Shown here: in pieces, positions 57,384 to 64,000 of the stretch
Numbering within the stretch: position 1 is the first letter of the stretch
Layout of the letters: the number at the start of each line of letters is the position of its first letter
NCBI RefSeq assembly: GCF_001858025.1
Contig: NZ_LZQD01000008.1
Location: 1 to 64,000, forward strand
DNA length: 64,000 nucleotides
Source of the DNA: Trichormus sp. NMC-1
Lineage (GTDB): Bacteria; Cyanobacteriota; Cyanobacteriia; Cyanobacteriales; Nostocaceae
Direction of reading: 5' to 3'
Notes under the pieces: generated by a model
Told to the model about the DNA's origin: nothing
Database searches by the model: none
The model's input: the letters and a program-made list of their open reading frames with translations, nothing else
Program-made: the position numbers and the translations under genes

Positions 57384-57463
57384 GTAGGTTGTGTTAATGG
57401 AACGAAACCCAACATTTTCGTCATTCTGTTGGGTTTCACTGCGTTCTACCCAACCTACAATTT
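57384..57463. repeat. Palindromic repeat of the TGTAGGTTGGGTT family
   Basis: The ends TGTAGGTTGTGTT and AACCTACA are imperfectly complementary around a long arm with AACCCAACATTTTCG and CTGTTGGGTTT. It follows the aldo/keto reductase and belongs to the family at 54623-54703. Confidence 0.6.
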
Positions 57464-57597
57464 TTAAGCCTATTTTTATCTGAGATTTATACATTATGGT
57501 AGAGGCTTAAATTGTAGGGTGCGTTAAGCGTTGCTATAATGCCCCAAATTTCTCTGTACGTTATGGCTAATTCTCACTCTCTCAAACTTCCAAATCT

Positions 57598-58068
57598 TTA
57601 CATAGCTGTAAGAAGCTGATGATTGGCTAACATTTGACGATATTTATCATTATTTTTTGCTTCTATCCATTTAGCTTTAAATATTGCTGCAGATTCAGCC
57701 TTAATTGGGTCTGTATCATAAGGCAATATCTCTTTTTTATTATCTGATGATGTGCTATTAGGATTATATTTTCTGCCGCTTTTATGATTAGCATAGCGAC
57801 GGGAACGGATATATCCCATTTGCAAGAATTTCCTGGCCATATCTGCTCCCACAAAATCGTCTTGTTCCAGATAATCTAGAAACATACTATAAATTTTTTC
57901 ACTAGATTCTCTGGCAATATCAGGAGTTTTAAAGCGCCAATAAGGCAGAATTTCTGATTTATAAGGTTCTACCAACAATACTCCCTGTTCGCCTCTACCT
58001 ACCTGATAGATTTCTGGATTTTGGCGAAAGTCTATGGACTTAAAATCTAAAGAATAATCAAAAGGCAT
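57598..58068 (-). CDS. DUF4385 family protein
   Basis: The 156-residue protein begins PFDYSLDFKSIDFRQNPEIYQVGRGEQGVLLVEPYK, typical of DUF4385, and has VGADMARKFLQMGYIRSRRYAN in the middle, followed by a lysine/serine-rich stretch and a C-terminal helix. Family function is unknown. Length matches. It diverges from the VOC gene. Confidence 0.75.
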   Translation of the reverse strand: MPFDYSLDFKSIDFRQNPEIYQVGRGEQGVLLVEPYKSEILPYWRFKTPDIARESSEKIYSMFLDYLEQDDFVGADMARKFLQMGYIRSRRYANHKSGRKYNPNSTSSDNKKEILPYDTDPIKAESAAIFKAKWIEAKNNDKYRQMLANHQLLTAM

Positions 58069-58139
58069 GATGGGTTTATACTAAAGATAAAAGTTCAAAC
58101 TTCTTTTAACCTCTATCTTAGTAAATAAATTTGTTGGTT

Positions 58140-58586
58140 ATGTTATCTAGCAATGTCCTTGCACCCGGCTACCTACGCAAAGTCCATCATATCGCTTTAA
58201 ATGTCCACGATATGCAAGCTTCCCGCCATTTTTACGGTCATATTTTAGGTTTACACGAACTCACAGGAGAAGAAGTACCTGCAACATTAATAGAACTCGT
58301 AGCTACGGGAAAAGTCGCTAATTTTGTCACTCCCGACGGGACGATTATTGATTTATTTGCAGAACCGGAATTATCACCACCAAACCCTGACCCCAGTAAG
58401 TCTTTTACTAGAGCATATCATTTAGCGTTTGATATAAATCCAGAATTATTTGATCAAGCTGTAGCTGTTATCAGGGAAAATAATTTAGTAATTGCACATG
58501 GCCCAGTTACCCGTCCTACAGGTAGAGGTGTGTACTTTTATGACCCCGATGGGTTTATGATTGAAATACGTTGTGATCCTAGTTAA
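58140..58586 (+). CDS. VOC family (glyoxalase/bleomycin resistance-type) protein
   Basis: The 148-residue protein shows the vicinal oxygen chelate fold: HHIALNVHDMQASRHFYGHILGL near residues 17-39 and HGPVTRPTGRGVYFYDPDGFMIEIRC near the end. Histidines at HHIAL and YHLAF with the glutamate in MIEIRC could bind a metal. The substrate is unknown. ATG at 58140 is preferred to TTG three codons upstream. The next gene starts 9 bp after its stop, so the two may form an operon. Confidence 0.88.
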   Translation: MLSSNVLAPGYLRKVHHIALNVHDMQASRHFYGHILGLHELTGEEVPATLIELVATGKVANFVTPDGTIIDLFAEPELSPPNPDPSKSFTRAYHLAFDINPELFDQAVAVIRENNLVIAHGPVTRPTGRGVYFYDPDGFMIEIRCDPS

Positions 58587-58594
58587 ATGCGACA

Positions 58595-58876
58595 ATGGAA
58601 AAAATATTAAAAGTCATTGAAGACGTAATTACTAACCCGCCAATTCCCCACGAACCTTATAAGCAATCATTAAAAAATTGGGCTATGTATTGCTTACGAG
58701 ATAGAGGTTTTATAGTTGTTTATGCCCAAAATGCTGATTTTGCAGTGCAGTTTAAAAGCGGAGAAAAGTTCTATTTTAAAGTTTCAAATACTGGTGATGA
58801 TTTAGATAATAAGTTTAATTGGATAGTTTGGGATGGTGTTGCGAAAAAAGTCAGTTTAATTCCGCAAATGTTATAA
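58595..58876 (+). CDS. Conserved small hypothetical protein
   Basis: The 93-residue product has a helical first half (EKILKVIEDVITN and KQSLKNWAMYCLRDRG) and a beta-like second half (FAVQFKSGEKFYFKVSNT). Nothing identifies a function. It follows the VOC gene by 9 bp. Confidence 0.6.
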   Translation: MEKILKVIEDVITNPPIPHEPYKQSLKNWAMYCLRDRGFIVVYAQNADFAVQFKSGEKFYFKVSNTGDDLDNKFNWIVWDGVAKKVSLIPQML

Positions 58877-59213
58877 ATTATAGTAGGTTGGGTTAAGCGA
58901 CAGCGCTACCCAACAAGGTCTTGATAATGTTAGTTTAGTCTGCGCGATAGCACATAAATCTTTTTTAACGAACCGCGTTCGCGGAGCGTCCCGATAGCTT
59001 GCGTAGCGACGTAGGAGCTATAGGGATAGGACACGAAGGTAAGAAAGAGAAGTTTTCACAAATAGAATACCAAACTCTTGCGTTCTTCTCTGCGACTCTG
59101 CGTGAGATAAAAATCAGAACTGTGATTTCGTCGTAGTTCGTAAACGGGAGATGCTGCTGTGGGAACGTTAAAGAAAGTAAGTAATATTCCCCAACTCAGA
59201 AAAATGATGAGTA
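58877..59213. other. Repeat-rich region after the VOC operon
   Basis: It contains a truncated TGTAGGTTGGGTT-family copy (about 58883-58915) and a palindrome-rich stretch at about 58973-59033 (GCGTTCGCGGAGCGTCCCG) of a dispersed cyanobacterial type. A 64-codon frame at 59056-59250 on the minus strand would encode a signal-like hydrophobic peptide (MVRSLFRTIYNLILIIFLSW); it overlaps the metallophosphoesterase end, and its tail comes from a dispersed repeat, so I do not call it a gene. Confidence 0.45.
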
Positions 59214-60782
59214 TTAAATTATAAATGGTTCTAAAGAGCGATCGCACCATTTCCCCTCAACTAATTCTGTAACTAGTGGTGTAACCATAAACTTAGCAGG
59301 AAACCCCGCTTTTACATCTACCCGCACGCAGGAATAAGGTTTTTTCCTTTGAGAACCGTAACCACTGCGTCCCACATAAAGCAAAGAATCTGCCACTTTG
59401 CGAGTAGAATTACTGGCTTCATTAGTAAAAGTTTCCATCAGTTCCGTCCCTTCTTCCCGTTGACGACGGGGACGACGACCACTGCCACCAGAAACAATAT
59501 AATTAATATGAGAATCAGCGTATCCTGTATTCACCGTCCGCAGATATTCCAAACAATGGGCGTGTCCACTAAAAATTACATCTACAATCGGACGTTCTTG
59601 AGTTATATTACCCAAAGTTGCCGCTACTTGCTCAAATACTCCCCGCAAACGATGACGTACTGCTAAAGTTTGTCCTTGATCCCACTTAGTTGCTTCTGTA
59701 ACATAAGGAGGATGATGCAAAAATATTACCCGTCCCCGCACTTCTGAATTATGCCAAGATTCAATCAACCGACTTCGCAACCATTCAAGTTGTTCAAAAT
59801 CGACATCAGCAATTGTATGAGATTCTAATTGCTTTTCCATATCAATTTTTACTTCGTTGATTTGGTCTAATTTACCACTTAAATCAGCCAATTGTTCAGC
59901 TTCGGCGGGGTTTTCGGGGTTGAGTTTGTCTAACTCTGCCAAAATTTGTAACTCTTCTTGGTCTATTTTCTGACAACGTTCTTGCAATTCCCGACGGTAA
60001 AGATCTCCGGCTTGGTTTTCTGGTAAAGGTTCTGGTGTATTAAAAGTATTGGCATCAAGGGCAAAAAAGTCAATTCCACCATAACGAAAAGTATAATACC
60101 GATTAGGTAAGCGAGTAAATTTTCCCGGTTGGTAATGCAAACATCGTCCTGTATCACTTTTAGCCGTGTAATGTGCGTCTAAATGAGATTCTAAATCTGT
60201 TGGGGAAAGCGCCGCTAAATAATCAATAAATGCCCTTGTATAAGCATCACCTTGATTGGAACCATGCCAACCAATTTCAATATCTCTATAGCGTAACATC
60301 CGGCGTACAGACAAGGTTGAACCTGTTATTAAGCGATACAGCAAAGGCACATCATAGTAATCATGATTACCCAAAACTGGCAAAATTGGTAACTTAAACA
60401 CCATTTGGTCATAAGCAATATTTTTGGGGTTTTCACCACCTACCAAAAATTCCCGATAAGGTTCAATAAAATTGGTCGGATAATATTCACGGGAACCAAT
60501 CGTATAAATTACATCACCAGTATGAAGCACAAAACGGCAATCATCGCTATGATTTAGCATCATTTCCGCAACTTGACGTTGAGGATGTTGTCCGTAATGG
60601 GATTTAGTACCAGTATCGCCCATGACCATAAACGAAAAATCTAGACTTTCCTCCCTGCCATCATCTAAAATCATGCAGGTTTGGTCAATTTCCCGTTCTT
60701 TAATGCTAGGATGCATCCATCGCACCCGTTGCTTCATTTTTTGGATTTTTACAGGAACCGATGGTTCAGAAATTAATCTCAT
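59214..60782 (-). CDS. Calcineurin-like metallophosphoesterase
   Basis: The 522-residue enzyme has the five metal-binding blocks: VMGDTGT near 53, LHTGDVIYT near 88, LGNHDYYD near 138, FLHHPPY near 373 and FSGHAHCLEY near 409. Such enzymes cleave phosphomonoesters or diesters at a dinuclear metal site. Between blocks III and IV is a long helical insert (LQERCQKIDQEELQILAEL). No signal peptide is visible, so it may be cytoplasmic. The C-terminal 60 residues contain arginine-rich and aromatic segments. Substrate unknown; it is monocistronic by spacing. Confidence 0.9.
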   Translation of the reverse strand: MRLISEPSVPVKIQKMKQRVRWMHPSIKEREIDQTCMILDDGREESLDFSFMVMGDTGTKSHYGQHPQRQVAEMMLNHSDDCRFVLHTGDVIYTIGSREYYPTNFIEPYREFLVGGENPKNIAYDQMVFKLPILPVLGNHDYYDVPLLYRLITGSTLSVRRMLRYRDIEIGWHGSNQGDAYTRAFIDYLAALSPTDLESHLDAHYTAKSDTGRCLHYQPGKFTRLPNRYYTFRYGGIDFFALDANTFNTPEPLPENQAGDLYRRELQERCQKIDQEELQILAELDKLNPENPAEAEQLADLSGKLDQINEVKIDMEKQLESHTIADVDFEQLEWLRSRLIESWHNSEVRGRVIFLHHPPYVTEATKWDQGQTLAVRHRLRGVFEQVAATLGNITQERPIVDVIFSGHAHCLEYLRTVNTGYADSHINYIVSGGSGRRPRRQREEGTELMETFTNEASNSTRKVADSLLYVGRSGYGSQRKKPYSCVRVDVKAGFPAKFMVTPLVTELVEGKWCDRSLEPFII

Positions 60783-60814
60783 AACTGAAATTAGCTAACG
60801 CTTATCTAAATAGC

Positions 60815-62044
60815 TTAGTCTACTAACTGAATTACACCCCATTGTCCATTAGTCAACCAATGAGGGTCAATTGTTGCTAATTCCACTATAACTTCTGATT
60901 TAAGACCTGCGGCAACTTCCGATTTTAAAGTACGTAAAGCTACCATTGGTGCAGGTAAATAAGAAACTATATCTGCAAAATTAGTGGTAAAATCCCAATA
61001 GCGATCGCCCAACAAGCGCCGATAATTAGCATCACCTTTGACAAGTATTAAATTCGACTTTGCTAATTCATTTTTTAGGGTTTTTGGTATTTCCCAAAAT
61101 GGTAATGGTGAAGTCCAAAAATAATCTTCAGTTAAAACTAATTTACCTGAAGCTAGATTTGCGGTTAATCTCTGTCCCAATGATTGAACTTGAATATTGC
61201 TACTTTGCCATAAAAAATCTTTCGTATAATGCACATCTTTGATCATTGCATCAGATACAAAAGTTGGATGAGGCTTTAAGTGAAGATAAACCTGATTTGC
61301 AAATCCACTACCTAAGAGAAAATCCACTAAACATAAATCACAAATCAACTCAAACCCTGCATTATCAATAACCAAATCAATACAGTTATTCGGTGATTTT
61401 GTTAATAACTTAGTAACCGCAAAGGTATCATCTACTAATATATTATTTAATTGAGTCTGAATATTAAAACGACTCCTGTCATCTTCAAAAGCCGACCATA
61501 AACTTAAGTCAACCCGATTTCCCCACAATGCAAAATACAATAAAGCAATTAACGAAGATTTGCTAGGTTGATTTTCTTGTTGCGACTCATTTAACCATTG
61601 CTGCAATTGAGTACACAAAGAAATAATTGAGTCAATTGATGTTTCTAAACCTTGAGTTTTTTGTAACTCAAATGGATCAACATTTTGCCATTCTCCAGGT
61701 TTAAAGTAATTAGTAATATTCAGAATCAAACGATAAAAATAAGTTTCTGCAAAAAACCAAGGAATATCTACCCAACGTTGATTTTTATATGGTTCTAGAT
61801 ATTTCTCCCAGTCGGAAAAATCTGCACCCGTGTCATTTACTAAAGGTTGTAAATATCCGCTTGGTAGTTCTGCTGCTAGTTTTTCCAAGCTTTGATTGAT
61901 TTCTGTGGGGAATTTATTTTCTATAATCACACGACGAGCAATATCTGGCATTCGTTGAGTAACTGTATACTCAGTAAAAGAGCCAGCATCTGAACCTACA
62001 AGCGGTGCTGGTAGTGGTAAATTGGGGATTTGAGGTTTATTCAC
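60815..62044 (-). CDS. ARMT1/DUF89-like damage-control phosphatase family protein
   Basis: The 409-residue protein resembles the ARMT1-like (DUF89) family. Key parts are WVDIPWFFAETYFYRLILNITNYF near residue 91, NCIDLVIDNAGFELICDLCLVDFLL near 219 with the family's DNAGFE metal site, VKGDANYRRLLGDRYWDFT near 335 and APMVALRTLKSEV. The family removes phosphate from damaged sugar phosphates with a Mn/Ni centre. It lies 32 bp upstream of the metallophosphoesterase on the same strand and could be co-transcribed with it. Confidence 0.85.
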   Translation of the reverse strand: MNKPQIPNLPLPAPLVGSDAGSFTEYTVTQRMPDIARRVIIENKFPTEINQSLEKLAAELPSGYLQPLVNDTGADFSDWEKYLEPYKNQRWVDIPWFFAETYFYRLILNITNYFKPGEWQNVDPFELQKTQGLETSIDSIISLCTQLQQWLNESQQENQPSKSSLIALLYFALWGNRVDLSLWSAFEDDRSRFNIQTQLNNILVDDTFAVTKLLTKSPNNCIDLVIDNAGFELICDLCLVDFLLGSGFANQVYLHLKPHPTFVSDAMIKDVHYTKDFLWQSSNIQVQSLGQRLTANLASGKLVLTEDYFWTSPLPFWEIPKTLKNELAKSNLILVKGDANYRRLLGDRYWDFTTNFADIVSYLPAPMVALRTLKSEVAAGLKSEVIVELATIDPHWLTNGQWGVIQLVD

Positions 62045-62165
62045 TAAAAACTACTATCTCCCATTGATTTTTAATTATTCTAACCTGATTTTATTAATTG
62101 TTCTACTCAAAGCTGTTCAAAAATTAACTTTGTCAAAAATGCTAAATCCTTTGATTCCATCAGGT

Positions 62166-62190
62166 AGGGGTTTAGCAATGCTAAACCCCT
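62166..62190. repeat. Hairpin related to the one at 7400-7432
   Basis: AGGGGTTTAGC and GCTAAACCCCT pair perfectly over 11 bp with a three-base loop (AAT). It lies in the gap upstream of the ARMT1-like gene. Its core recurs upstream of the squalene synthase family gene, so it is a dispersed repeat. Confidence 0.65.
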
Positions 62191-62338
62191 AGGACACGTT
62201 TAGGTTTTTTCGTGATCTTGTAAAAGTTCAAATCTCAGTCTTTTAGGGTATAAACAGTTATCATCCTGAAAATAAAAAAAGTGTTAATTTGCAAACAGTT
62301 AATAACATAGGGACATTGATTAACCTTTTATTAGTTAA

Positions 62339-62923
62339 TTATTCTTCATTGCTTTGTGTAAAATTAACTTGTTCATATAAGTCATTAAACGCAATCTGAA
62401 AATCAACTGTTTGCAGTTTAAAAATATCCGATTCAGATTCATATTCTGTGAATATCCATTTACTATCATCTGTTTTTACATACTGCATAACATGATATTG
62501 ATATTGATTAATTAAAATATATTCTTTAAATTCAGGTATTGACCGATAATAAAGAAACTTATCACTTTGGTCATAATTGCTAGTTGATTTAGATGAAACT
62601 TCAGCAATTAATAAAGGATTCATCACGGTAGTTGTATTTGCTCCCGTGTAAATAGGTTCTCCTTGAATTACCATCACATCAGGGTATGTATATTGACGAT
62701 AACGCGGTATCCACAAGCGCACATCACCAATATAAACATCATAATTTTTCTTTTTTAAAGCAAATTTCAGATAAGCATAAAAGTTACCTGCAATTTTATT
62801 ATGATTTGTTGTTCCTCCAGTCATGGGTACAATGTCTCCGTCGCGGTATTCGCTTTTATATTCTGCTTTCTCTTCTAGTTCTAGATATTCTTCTGGGGTG
62901 TAGTACCGGGTTTGTGTTTGCAT
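62339..62923 (-). CDS. Uma2 family protein (DUF820, restriction endonuclease-like)
   Basis: The 194-residue protein has the family pattern TPEEYLELEEKAEYKSEYRDG, NFYAYLKFALKKKNYDVYIGDVRLW, YPDVMVIQGEP and PLLIAEVSSKSTSNYDQSDKFLYYRSI. The D, E and K residues fit a PD-(D/E)xK nuclease core. Uma2 genes are highly multiplied in cyanobacteria and their role is unclear. It is monocistronic. Confidence 0.87.
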   Translation of the reverse strand: MQTQTRYYTPEEYLELEEKAEYKSEYRDGDIVPMTGGTTNHNKIAGNFYAYLKFALKKKNYDVYIGDVRLWIPRYRQYTYPDVMVIQGEPIYTGANTTTVMNPLLIAEVSSKSTSNYDQSDKFLYYRSIPEFKEYILINQYQYHVMQYVKTDDSKWIFTEYESESDIFKLQTVDFQIAFNDLYEQVNFTQSNEE

Positions 62924-63081
62924 AATATCAACAGGGAGTTAATTATTGTGATATTAGTAATATTTTATCATATTTAAATGTTATGATTATGTAAATTCAC
63001 TTCTGTTTTTGATTTATGGCACAATAATAAGTGATTTAGAAAGCAAGTAATTTAGAAATTAAAAGCAAGGATATCAAAACT

Positions 63082-63294
63082 ATGAACACTGCCAAACTCA
63101 GCACTGACGGCATTCACCAAGTCGTAATTTTGCCAGATGACTTTCAACTTACAGGCACTGAAGTTTATATAAAAAAGATTGGTAATGCTATTGTTCTCAT
63201 TGCTAAAGATAACCCGTGGCAATCTCTAATTGATAGTTTAGATAACTTCTCTGATGACTTTATGATTACCAGAGAACAACCGCATCTTGATTAA
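63082..63294 (+). CDS. VapB-type antitoxin without an adjacent VapC
   Basis: The 70-residue protein matches cyanobacterial VapB antitoxins with an AbrB/MazE-like N-terminus: TAKLSTDGIHQVVILPDDF then GTEVYIKKIGNAIVLIAKDN and a C-terminal NPWQSLIDSLDNFSDDFM. The usual partner VapC, a PIN-domain RNase, would normally follow at once, but the next gene (63339) is helical and not PIN-like. It is thus an orphan or has lost its partner. ATG start with AAGGA in GCAAGGATATC just upstream. Confidence 0.8.
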   Translation: MNTAKLSTDGIHQVVILPDDFQLTGTEVYIKKIGNAIVLIAKDNPWQSLIDSLDNFSDDFMITREQPHLD

Positions 63295-63338
63295 CTAACC
63301 TGCAATTTACCAAATAGCTTAATGATGAGGTAAAAAAT

Positions 63339-63689
63339 ATGGTAACAGTATCAATTAAAGATGAATACATTGAAGTTTTATCTGCACTAGGAGATTTACA
63401 AGAATCAATGGATTTGGCGCTTAAACAGTATACTCTTGATAAGATTGCAGTAAAAATTGCTGAACTTCGTCAACGAGATGTTAAATATCAAGAAAAATAT
63501 CAGCTAGATTATTCTAAGTTTTGTCAGAAAATATTTGAAGATGAAGCCTTTATGCAACAAATAGAAAGTTCTGTAAATAAAACATGGGAGATTGATTTAG
63601 CTGATTGGGAATTTTGCCATAAAGGAGTTGAAGATTGGATACAAAAATTACAGACTATTTTACTGATAACCCTATTGGAATTGGTATAA
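63339..63689 (+). CDS. Helical protein, possibly a TumA-like antitoxin
   Basis: The 116-residue protein is helical: VSIKDEYIEVLSALGDLQESMDLAL, then IAVKIAELRQRDVKYQEKY, and a tryptophan-rich C-terminal part (TWEIDLADWEFCHKGVEDW). This resembles antitoxin partners of DUF6516 (TumE) toxins from memory, but I cannot check it. Its last 55 bases overlap a downstream gene (63635) in another frame, typical of coupled toxin-antitoxin pairs. Start ATG follows GATGAGGTAAAAAAT with AGG spacing. Confidence 0.5.
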   Translation: MVTVSIKDEYIEVLSALGDLQESMDLALKQYTLDKIAVKIAELRQRDVKYQEKYQLDYSKFCQKIFEDEAFMQQIESSVNKTWEIDLADWEFCHKGVEDWIQKLQTILLITLLELV

Positions 63690-64000
63690 TTATTAAATAT
63701 TCATGTTATAATGTGCAAAAAACTGTACCCTTGAAATACGGTGTTTCAAAAATGAATTTACATAAATTTCAGTCAAGATGGTTCATTGAAAATGAGAATG
63801 AATCTTTTGAAGATTCATGGGTAGCAGATTTGACTGATGAGATGCAGTTTCTTAAAAACCTGAAATACTGGCGCACTGGTATGGGCAATTTTAATCAAAT
63901 TTATTTAGTTAGTCTTGATTCGGATTATCAGGTTAGTTTTTTCGATTTTATGTGCTTAACTGATAGGATTTTTAGCGTATACAGGTGGGCTACTCCAGAA
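63635..64000 (+). CDS. Unidentified gene, partial, overlapping the preceding one
   Basis: A frame opens with TTG at 63635, seven bases after AAAGGAG, and has no stop to the window end (122 residues so far). It begins MDTKITDYFTDNPIGIGIII and continues with KYGVSKMNLHKFQSRWF and a polar section rich in aromatic residues. The strong ribosome-binding site lies inside the preceding gene, overlapping its end by 55 bases. I do not recognise the family. It could be the partner of the preceding possible antitoxin. Confidence 0.5.
   Translation, partial: MDTKITDYFTDNPIGIGIIIKYSCYNVQKTVPLKYGVSKMNLHKFQSRWFIENENESFEDSWVADLTDEMQFLKNLKYWRTGMGNFNQIYLVSLDSDYQVSFFDFMCLTDRIFSVYRWATPE

Noticed and set aside
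59056-59250. 64-codon frame with a signal-like N-terminus
   Set aside because: It overlaps the end of the metallophosphoesterase and its tail consists of a dispersed repeat; a remnant is possible but a gene is not supported.

Overview
The window is cyanobacterial, most likely from a filamentous member of the Nostocales. Signs of this are frequent HIP1 octamers (GCGATCGC), many heptameric short tandem repeats between genes (TTACGAA, CACCTGT, GTCAGGA types), and genes typical of the group: two Tab2/Atab2-like proteins, a cytochrome c6, a plant-type ferredoxin, Uma2, DUF4168 and DUF1868 proteins. No rRNA, tRNA or CRISPR array was recognised by eye.

Layout. Positions 1-19.1 kb are mostly chromosomal housekeeping genes: hemD, coaE, a photolyase-N-like protein, tldD, a Tab2-like gene, a dihydrouridine synthase, a squalene/phytoene synthase family gene, a DUF4168 protein, holA, a 2H-phosphoesterase-like protein, a GH38 alpha-mannosidase, a conserved hypothetical, a DUF6765 protein, a PlsC-type acyltransferase and an alpha/beta hydrolase. 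Two 163-bp MITE-like elements flanked by TTA lie between these genes. At 19.1-27.6 kb an 0.8-kb gene-poor stretch precedes a 2540-residue surface-type protein with about 15 SdrD-B-like domains, encoded partly by near-identical 693-bp repeats; its N-terminus resembles a thioester (TQXA) domain.

At 27.7-44.8 kb is a four-module nonribosomal peptide synthetase (NRPS) locus ending in a thioesterase with a cysteine nucleophile. The first half is broken into four reading frames by 27 identical 120-bp repeats, two arrays of a 58-bp repeat and a 262-bp duplication, all at or near conserved paralogous sequence. The second half (TubC docking domain, C-A-PCP-C-A-PCP-TE) is intact. The locus has no MbtH, transporter or tailoring gene beside it.

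At 44.8-62 kb the housekeeping type returns: a second Tab2-like gene next to tldE/pmbA (mirroring tldD-Tab2 at 2.7-5.0 kb), an ATPase remnant, a ClC-CBS-Usp fusion whose gating glutamate is glutamine, Tex, ferredoxin, small membrane proteins, cytochrome c6, an aldo/keto reductase, DUF4385, VOC, metallophosphoesterase and ARMT1/DUF89 proteins. The last 1.7 kb holds a Uma2 gene, a VapB-type antitoxin without its VapC, and a two-gene overlapping cassette that runs off the window and may be a toxin-antitoxin pair.

The most unusual features are the NRPS repeat arrays (assembly artefact or real expansion), the alpha-mannosidase whose coding sequence has absorbed intergenic repeat families, and the giant SdrD-type protein.
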